A DNA stretch of 64,000 bases from Burkholderiales bacterium (GTDB lineage Bacteria > Pseudomonadota > Gammaproteobacteria > Burkholderiales > Burkholderiaceae_C). Shown in pieces: positions 57,960-64,000 of this stretch. A program made the translations under genes and the position numbers. Location: assembly GCA_028872015.1 (NCBI GenBank), contig JAGWLO010000009.1:1-64000 (forward strand). The letters are read 5' to 3'. Numbering within the stretch: the first letter of the stretch is position 1; each line of letters begins with the position of its first letter. The notes beneath the pieces are model-generated. The model worked only from the letters and a program-made list of their open reading frames with translations. It ran no database searches and was not told where the DNA came from.

Positions 57960-57978
57960 CGACGATTTAATTTCGTCG
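57960..57978. promoter_or_regulatory. AT-centred inverted repeat between che operon and aldo-keto reductase gene
   Basis: CGACGA and TCGTCG flank a seven-base AT-only centre (TTTAATT). It lies in the 224-bp divergent region about 40 bp upstream of the sigma-28-like element and about 95 bp before the aldo-keto reductase ATG. Symmetry and position fit a dimeric regulator site; the regulator is unknown. Confidence 0.3.
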
Positions 57979-58073
57979 CCGGTGGCGTGCCGTGGCGCCG
58001 GCGTGCGCCCGCGCCGCCGGCACAACTGCGCTAGCCTTGCGGGCTGTCGCGCAACGCCAAGGATCGATCCACC

Positions 58074-59054
58074 ATGCAGTACCGCCGTCTCGGCCGCTCG
58101 GGCCTCCGTGTCAGCGTGCTTTCGCTGGGCTCCTGGGTCACGTACCACAACCAGGTCGACACCGGCGCGGCCGCCGAGATGCTGGCCGCGGCCTTCGACG
58201 CCGGCATCAACTTCTTCGACAACGCCGAGGTCTATGCCGGCGGCCGCAGCGAAGAGATCATGGGCGCGGCGATCAGGCAGCTGGGCTGGCCGCGCCTGAA
58301 CTACGTCGTCTCGACCAAGTTCTTCTGGGGTCTGGACCGCGCCGGCGATGCCGTCAACCGCCGCGACACGCTGAACCGCAAGTACCTGATGCAGGCCATC
58401 GACGGCTCGCTGCGGCGCTTCGGGCTGGACTTCGTCGACCTCGTCTACTGCCACCGCCCCGACCCGCACACGCCGGTGGAAGAGACGGTGCGCGCGATGA
58501 GCGACATCATCACGCAGGGCAAGGCGCTGTACTGGGGCACCAGCGAATGGAGCGCGGCCGACATCAGCAAGGCCTGGGAGGTGGCCGACCGCCACGGCTG
58601 GCACAAGCCGGTGATGGAGCAGCCGCAGTACCACCTGTTCCACCGCCAGCGCGTCGAGCAGGAGTACGCGCGCCTGTACGAGGACATCGGCCTGGGCCTG
58701 ACCACCTGGAGCCCGCTGGCCAGCGGGCTGCTCACCGGCAAGTACCGGCAGGGCGTGCCCGAAGGCAGCCGCGGCGCGCTGGAGAGCATGGCCTTCCTGC
58801 GCGAGGGCCTCACCGACCCGGCCAAGAACGCGGCCGTGGCGCGGCTGGAGCCGATCGCGGCCGAGCTGGGCGGCACGCTGGCCCAGCTGGCCATCGCCTG
58901 GGTGGCGAAGAACCCGCGCGTCAGCACCGTGATCACGGGCGCGTCCCGGCTCTCGCAGCTGCAGGCCAACCTGGGCGCGCTGGCCCTGCTGGAGCGGCTG
59001 ACACCCGACGTGATGGCCCGCATCGACGCCGCCACGGCGGGCCTGGCCGACTAG
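58074..59054 (+). CDS. aldo/keto reductase (KCNAB/AKR6-like)
   Basis: A 326-residue NADPH-dependent reductase with the TIM-barrel AKR fold. Catalytic residues are visible: Asp in [11 protein letters not shown] with Tyr of the same segment, Lys in VVSTKFFWG and His in [11 protein letters not shown]. The wording ([44 protein letters not shown]) is that of voltage-gated potassium channel beta-subunit-like enzymes (AKR6), which reduce aldehydes. AAGGA lies about 10 nt before the ATG. It is divergent from the che operon and monocistronic. Confidence 0.92.
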   Translation: MQYRRLGRSGLRVSVLSLGSWVTYHNQVDTGAAAEMLAAAFDAGINFFDNAEVYAGGRSEEIMGAAIRQLGWPRLNYVVSTKFFWGLDRAGDAVNRRDTLNRKYLMQAIDGSLRRFGLDFVDLVYCHRPDPHTPVEETVRAMSDIITQGKALYWGTSEWSAADISKAWEVADRHGWHKPVMEQPQYHLFHRQRVEQEYARLYEDIGLGLTTWSPLASGLLTGKYRQGVPEGSRGALESMAFLREGLTDPAKNAAVARLEPIAAELGGTLAQLAIAWVAKNPRVSTVITGASRLSQLQANLGALALLERLTPDVMARIDAATAGLAD

Positions 59055-59058
59055 CCGC

Positions 59059-59085
59059 CCGCAGGCGCCGACCCGCCGCCTGCGG
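59059..59085. terminator. hairpin between aldo-keto reductase and lipoprotein genes
   Basis: CCGCAGGCG (59059-59067) and CGCCTGCGG (59077-59085) pair over 9 bp around a 9-base loop in the 49-bp gap between these convergent genes. No T run. A shared terminator is likely. Confidence 0.5.
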
Positions 59086-59103
59086 CCGGCGCCGTGCCGC
59101 CCG

Positions 59104-59676
59104 TCAGCCTGGCGGCGCCTGCAGGCGCAGCTGCACGGCGGCCGCTGCCACGGTGGGCGGCTCCAGCCGCTCGGCGCCGATGCCGCGGGCGCGCAGGTAG
59201 CGCTGGATCTGGGCGGCGCGGTCCCGGGCCAGGGCGGCGTCGGCGCGGCCGTCGCCCGGCGCGGCCAGCGCCAGGTGCACCAGCGGGCGCCGCTGCAGGC
59301 TCTCGGCCACCTTGTCCAGCACCGCGGCCAGCGGCGGCTTGATGTGGCTCTGGCCGGAGTCGAAGCAGTACCGGCGCGGCACGTCCACCGTCACGGCGCC
59401 GTCGGCGCGCTGGGCAATGGCCACCGGCGAGCCCTTGAACCAGGACAGCAGCCAGTGCCGCTCGATCGCCAGCACCGTGGGCAGGCCGGCGCGTTGCTCG
59501 GGGCTCAAGCCCGCGACCGCCGCCACGGTGGGTGGCGCGCCCGTGCCCGAGCCAGCGCCGCTGCCGGTGCCCGGTGCCCGCGTCGGGCCCATGCCGCTGC
59601 AGCCGCCCAGTGCGGCGGCCAGCACCAGCAGCAGGGTCTTCCCTGCAGGCAGTCGCGGGCGCGGGGGCAAGGTCAT
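59104..59676 (-). CDS. OmpA-like domain lipoprotein
   Basis: A 190-residue exported protein. The signal ends in a lipobox (LAAALGGC, modified Cys near residue 26), followed by a Gly/Pro-rich linker and a region resembling an OmpA C-terminal domain: VPRRYCFDSGQSHIKPPLAA, VLDKVAESLQRRPLVHLALA and DRAAQIQRYLRARGIGAERL. The core NxxLSxxRA part is partly degraded (DAALARDRAAQIQ). It may anchor to peptidoglycan. The IS110 element begins only 31 bp upstream of the start codon, so its native promoter has probably been cut away. Confidence 0.78.
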   Translation of the reverse strand: MTLPPRPRLPAGKTLLLVLAAALGGCSGMGPTRAPGTGSGAGSGTGAPPTVAAVAGLSPEQRAGLPTVLAIERHWLLSWFKGSPVAIAQRADGAVTVDVPRRYCFDSGQSHIKPPLAAVLDKVAESLQRRPLVHLALAAPGDGRADAALARDRAAQIQRYLRARGIGAERLEPPTVAAAAVQLRLQAPPG

Positions 59677-59721
59677 CGGGCGTGCAATGGACGGCGGCGT
59701 CAGTGGCCTTGTATCTTTAAG

Positions 59722-60832
<1,111 letters not shown>

Positions 60833-60932
60833 CCGTCAAAACGGTTGCTCAGAGGGCGGCGGCGATGCTAAGCGCGGGGCGGCCGCCGGCGAGCGCGCCG
60901 TTGCCACTGCATACACACGGCCCGGGCCTTGC

Positions 60933-61676
60933 TCAGGCCGCGGCGTCCTGCAGCCTGCGCCGGAACAGGCTGAACAGCCGCTCCCAGTGGCGCTCGGCGG
61001 CAGCCCGGTTGTAGATGGCGCCGCGCTGCGGGAACGCGAAGCCATGTTCGGCGCCGGGGTACCACTCCAGCCGGTGCGGCGTGCCGGCCGCCTGCAGCGC
61101 GGCCTGCAGCGTCTGGATCTGTGCCGGCGTGGCCCAGCGGTCGATCTCGGCGCAGGCGAAGTAGCACTCGCAGCGCACGCGCTGCAGCACGCGGTGCGGC
61201 GAGTCGGGCTCGCCGGTCACCAGGTTGGCGCCGTAGACCGAGGCGATGCAGCGCAGCCGGTCGGCAAACGCGGCCGCGGCCCAGACCACGAACGGCCCGC
61301 TCATGCAGTAGCCCAAGGCGCCGATGCGCGTGGCGTCGGCCGCCGGCAGCGCGTCGGCGTAGGCCAGCAGCGCGCGCGTGTCGCATTCGGTGGTGGCGGC
61401 GTTCAGCGTCGCCATCAGGGCGAACATCTGCGCCATCGCCTCGGGCGTGCGCTCCTTCAGGCGGTAGTCGCGGTCGCGCCGGTAGTACAGGTTGGGCAGC
61501 AGCACGCAGTAGCCGACCGCGGCGATGCGGCGCGCCATGTCGTGCAGCTCTTCGCGCTTGCCCGGGGCGTCCATGTAGAACAGCACCACCGGGTGCGGCC
61601 CGCCCTCTTCCGGGTGGACGACGAAGCTGTTCATCGCGCCGTCGGCGGTCGGGATGTCCAGGTGCTGTTCGATCAT
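60933..61676 (-). CDS. dienelactone hydrolase family protein
   Basis: A 247-residue alpha/beta hydrolase. The nucleophile elbow is GALGYCMSGPFVVW (Cys, as in true dienelactone hydrolases); acid and base are likely Asp in CAEIDRWATP and His in YPGAEHGFAFP. The N-terminus (DIPTADGAMNSFVVHPEEGG, VLFYMDAPGKREELHDMARR) matches the family. It may hydrolyse cyclic lactones from aromatic degradation, but no such pathway is nearby, so the substrate is unknown. Before the IS insertion its stop would have been about 115 bp from the lipoprotein start on the same strand. Confidence 0.9.
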   Translation of the reverse strand: MIEQHLDIPTADGAMNSFVVHPEEGGPHPVVLFYMDAPGKREELHDMARRIAAVGYCVLLPNLYYRRDRDYRLKERTPEAMAQMFALMATLNAATTECDTRALLAYADALPAADATRIGALGYCMSGPFVVWAAAAFADRLRCIASVYGANLVTGEPDSPHRVLQRVRCECYFACAEIDRWATPAQIQTLQAALQAAGTPHRLEWYPGAEHGFAFPQRGAIYNRAAAERHWERLFSLFRRRLQDAAA

Positions 61677-61744
61677 CGCGGGCCTCGCGTTCGGCGGTGC
61701 ATGGGGCCGTCATTGTCGCGGCGGCGCGGGTTACCATGTGCACG

Positions 61745-61970
61745 CTTCAGGTGCTTGCCGCCGGCTTCTTGCCGACGGTGAGTTGAACGGGAAGCAGGTG
61801 ACCTTGCCGGCAGCGGCAAGCAGGCCTGCGCTGCCCCCGCACCGGTAAGCAGGAGCACGGTCTCCACGATGCCACTGCGCGATAGCTCGCGTGGGAAGGC
61901 GGAGGCCGAAGCCCGGGGCGCGATCCGCGCCGGGCTGTCCTGCGAGCCCGGATACCGGCCTCGAAGTGCA
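61745..61970 (+). promoter_or_regulatory. cobalamin riboswitch
   Basis: A classical AdoCbl riboswitch in the btuB leader. Conserved elements are in order: GAACGGGAAGCAGGTG (61785-61800), CTGCCCCCGCACCGGTAAGC (around 61831-61850), the B12-box pair GCCACTG (61871-61877) with GTGGGAAGGC (61891-61900), and GCCCGGATACCGGCC near 61946-61960. Downstream a CGCTCCC/GGGAGCG hairpin (61981-62001) may be the expression platform; it has no T run, which suggests control of translation or Rho access. It should repress btuB when cobalamin is plentiful. Confidence 0.95.
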
Positions 61971-62061
61971 CGCGCCGCGGCGCTCCCACTGTGCGGGAGC
62001 GTTCGCGGTGATGAAGCCACCAAGGCAGCCTGCGGGGACGCTGGCTGCAGGAGAGAACGCC

Positions 62062-63879
62062 TTGAATCCATTCCGCATGGTCTTGCGCCGCGCTTGCGCC
62101 GGCGCTTTCGGCCTTTGCGTCGGCATCGCCGGCGCCCAGGTCAACCCGTCCGATGTCGTCATCACGGCCACCCGCACGCCGCAGGAGGCCGCCAACGTGC
62201 TGTCCGATGTGCGCGTGATCGACGCGGCCGCGATCGAGCGCTCGGCCGGCCTGTCGCTGCCCGAGCTGCTGCAGCAGGAGGCGGGCGTGGAGATCGCCAG
62301 CAACGGCGGCCCGGGCCAGCTGGCCAGCGTGTTCATCCGCGGCACCAACGCCAACCACGTGCTGCTGCTGATCGACGGCGTGCGCGTGAACTCGGCCACC
62401 GCGGGCACGAACGCGTTCGAGAACATCCCGCTCGACCAGATCGAGCGCATCGAGGTGCTGCGCGGGCCGGCGTCCAGCCTGTACGGCTCGGACGCCATCG
62501 GCGGCGTGATCCAGATCTTCACCAAGCAGGGCGAGCGCACGACGGCGCGCGCCAGCGTGGGCAGCTTCGACACCGGCGCGGTGTCGGCCGGCCTCGGGCG
62601 GCGCCTCGGGCCCGGCGGCGCGACGCTGCTGTCGCTGCAGGCCGGGGCCAGCAACAGCCGCGCGTACTCGGCCACCAACGCCGCGCTGGCGGCCTACTAC
62701 AACCCCAACCCGAACCCGTACCGCGACCGCAACCTGGGCCTCACGCTGGGCCGGACGCTGGCGCCGGGCCAGAGCCTGACGCTGCGCGGCCTGTACAGCG
62801 ACGGCCACACGAGCTACGACGACTACGGCAACACCGAGGCGGTGACGCACGACCAGCTCTCGAGCCTGGCGCTGGAAAGCAGCAACCAGGTCACGCCGGC
62901 GTGGCACAGCCTGCTGCGGCTGGCGCGCGGCGCCGACCACCGCGCCGACATGGCGGCCTACCCCTTCCACTTCGACACCGACCAGGACCAGGCGACCTGG
63001 CAGAACAACGTCGGCGCGCTCGGCGGGCAGATCGCCGCCGGGCTCGAATGGCGGCGCGAGCACGTGGCCAGCGACACCGTGTTCGACCGCACCGACCGCC
63101 GCGTGGCATCGGCCTTCGCCAGCTACGCGGCGAGCCTGGGTCGGCAGCTGGTGCAGGCTTCGCTGCGGCGCGACCACGATTCGCAGTTCGGCGGCCGCAA
63201 CACCGGCAACCTGGCCTACGGCTGGCGCCTGCTGCCGGCGCTGCGGGTGTCGGCGTCGCTGGGAACGGCCTTCAAGGCGCCCACCTTCAACGACCTGTAC
63301 TACCCCGGCTTCAGCAACCCGAACCTGCGACCCGAGACCTCGCGCAGCGGCGAGCTCGCGGCGCGCTGGGACGACGGCCGGCTGAGCGCCTCGCTGACGG
63401 CGTTCGACAACCGCATCCGCGACCTCATCCAGTACGACTTCGTCAGCGCGATGCCGCAGAACATCGCCAGCGCCCGCATCCGCGGCACCACGCTGGGCCT
63501 GGGCTGGACCGCCGCCGACTGGCAGGCCCGCGCCGAGTGGACGCACCAGAACCCGATCGACGAGGCCACCGGCCAGCGCCTGCTGCGGCGCGCGCGCGAC
63601 CACGCCACGGCCAGCCTGACGCTGACGCCGGGCGGCCCGTGGTCGGCCGGCATCGACCTGGTGGCCAGCAGCGCGCGCGACGACTCGCCCTACGCGCCAC
63701 CGCCGCCGCGCATGGGCGGCTACGCGCTGGTGAACCTGCGCGCCGCCTGCCGGCTGTCGCCGGCGTGGACCCTGTCGCTCGACCTGGCCAACGCGGCCGA
63801 CAAGCACTACGAGCTCGTGCGGGGCTACAACACGGCGCCGCGCAACGTGACGCTGGCGCTGGCCTACAGCGCGCCCTGA
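62062..63879 (+). CDS. btuB: cobalamin TonB-dependent receptor BtuB
   Basis: BtuB carries vitamin B12 across the outer membrane with TonB energy; 605 residues (Escherichia coli 614). I chose TTG at 62062 because AGGAGAG ends 6 nt upstream; ATG at 62077 is the alternative, and the ATG at 62011 lies in the leader. A signal peptide ends near IAGAQ. The TonB-box-like SDVVITATRTPQEAANV, the plug (VFIRGTNANHVLLLIDGVRV, IERIEVLRGPASSLYGSDAI) and the barrel with a YNTAPRNVTLALAYSAP end follow. Unlike most barrels it ends in Pro after AYSA. The upstream riboswitch supports the specific call. Confidence 0.95.
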   Translation: MNPFRMVLRRACAGAFGLCVGIAGAQVNPSDVVITATRTPQEAANVLSDVRVIDAAAIERSAGLSLPELLQQEAGVEIASNGGPGQLASVFIRGTNANHVLLLIDGVRVNSATAGTNAFENIPLDQIERIEVLRGPASSLYGSDAIGGVIQIFTKQGERTTARASVGSFDTGAVSAGLGRRLGPGGATLLSLQAGASNSRAYSATNAALAAYYNPNPNPYRDRNLGLTLGRTLAPGQSLTLRGLYSDGHTSYDDYGNTEAVTHDQLSSLALESSNQVTPAWHSLLRLARGADHRADMAAYPFHFDTDQDQATWQNNVGALGGQIAAGLEWRREHVASDTVFDRTDRRVASAFASYAASLGRQLVQASLRRDHDSQFGGRNTGNLAYGWRLLPALRVSASLGTAFKAPTFNDLYYPGFSNPNLRPETSRSGELAARWDDGRLSASLTAFDNRIRDLIQYDFVSAMPQNIASARIRGTTLGLGWTAADWQARAEWTHQNPIDEATGQRLLRRARDHATASLTLTPGGPWSAGIDLVASSARDDSPYAPPPPRMGGYALVNLRAACRLSPAWTLSLDLANAADKHYELVRGYNTAPRNVTLALAYSAP

Positions 63880-63893
63880 ACGCCGGCCCGGCC

Positions 63894-64000
63894 GTGGCAC
63901 GCGCGCTGCGCATCTGGCTGTTGCTGGCGCTGGCCGGCGTGGCGGCGCTGGCGGTGGCGCTGGCCACGGGGTCGAGCCCGATCCGCGTGGCCGACCTGCC
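63894..64000 (+). CDS. btuC: FecCD/BtuC-type ABC transporter permease (3' end outside window)
   Basis: The first 35 codons of a membrane protein starting with GTG at 63894: a hydrophobic helix (LRIWLLLALAGVAALAVALA) followed by TGSSPIRVADL, the usual N-terminus of FecCD permeases (helix 1, then a G-x-x-P-I-x-x-x-D-L motif). It begins 15 bp after the btuB stop, so it is in the same riboswitch-controlled operon and most likely is the inner-membrane B12 permease. Too short for certainty; a CTG overlapping the btuB stop is an alternative start. Confidence 0.75.
   Translation, partial: MARALRIWLLLALAGVAALAVALATGSSPIRVADL

Noticed and set aside
59700-59703. TCAG at both sides of the IS element as the direct repeat
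   Set aside because: Using TCAG as the join gives a 26-bp promoter spacer and shifts the guides. The CT core eight bases further in agrees with all four guide matches and a 17-bp spacer.

Overview
The window is very GC-rich chromosomal DNA from a betaproteobacterium, most likely order Burkholderiales in the Rubrivivax/Leptothrix/Roseateles neighbourhood. This rests on protein family content and gene order (lptA-lptB-rpoN, argS-SPOR-dsbA, a large che operon, glcB beside a type II HAD dehalogenase), on dense coding with frequent ATGA/GTGA overlaps, and on GC-rich codon use. No rRNA, tRNA or CRISPR array was seen. Most of it is ordinary core genome; the accessory or unusual parts are an IS110-type insertion element, a B12-photoreceptor-linked lipid operon, and a chemotaxis plus partner-switch block.

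Layout. 1-11.1 kb: the 3' part of an M48 protease, a small membrane protein, a histone-H1-like SWIB protein, DNA repair and replication genes (uvrA, recQ, ssb), a periplasmic gamma-glutamyltransferase, and VOC and Nudix enzymes. 11.1-15.1 kb: malate synthase G translationally coupled to a HAD dehalogenase, with a divergent LysR regulator. 15.1-24.4 kb: a PsiF protein, a Ser/Thr kinase fused to a cyclic-nucleotide-binding domain, argS with a SPOR protein, a DsbA-type oxidoreductase, LPS transport genes lptA-lptB, sigma-54 (rpoN) and an RlmL-type RNA methyltransferase. 24.4-27.9 kb: a TonB-dependent receptor divergent from a periplasmic TonB-C-like protein.

27.9-37.4 kb: an eight-gene minus-strand operon (FAD oxidoreductase, DUF1365, cyclopropane synthase-like methyltransferase, chalcone-isomerase-like protein, MFS carrier, DUF3833 lipoprotein, SDR, NTF2-like). 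It diverges from a MerR/B12-binding regulator of the LitR/CarH photoreceptor family and its ferritin-like diiron neighbour. The 550-bp gap between them encodes, on the operon strand, a structured leader or small RNA with a CCUCCUCCC loop and a terminator hairpin.

37.4-43.5 kb: GST, DMT exporter, rhombosortase-like protease, glnE and a nitrilase-family amidase. 43.5-57.9 kb: a UbiH-like monooxygenase, then an RsbU/RsbW/STAS partner-switch set, a small conserved protein, enoyl-CoA hydratase, a histidine phosphatase and a complete chemotaxis operon (soluble MCP, CheY, STAS, CheA, PAS-MCP, CheW, CheR, CheD, CheB). 58-61.7 kb: an aldo-keto reductase, an OmpA-like lipoprotein, an IS110-family element whose bridge-RNA guides can be matched to its own insertion site, and a dienelactone hydrolase. 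61.7 kb to the end: a cobalamin riboswitch controlling btuB and the start of a BtuC-type permease.

Two themes join regions. Cobalamin appears both as a predicted light sensor (LitR) and as an imported nutrient (btuB/btuC). Several genes (argS, the ferritin-like gene, the nitrilase-family gene, the LysR gene) carry a -10-like hexamer only 6-8 nt before ATG, which suggests leaderless transcripts. All functions are inferred from sequence reading alone; no database search was run.
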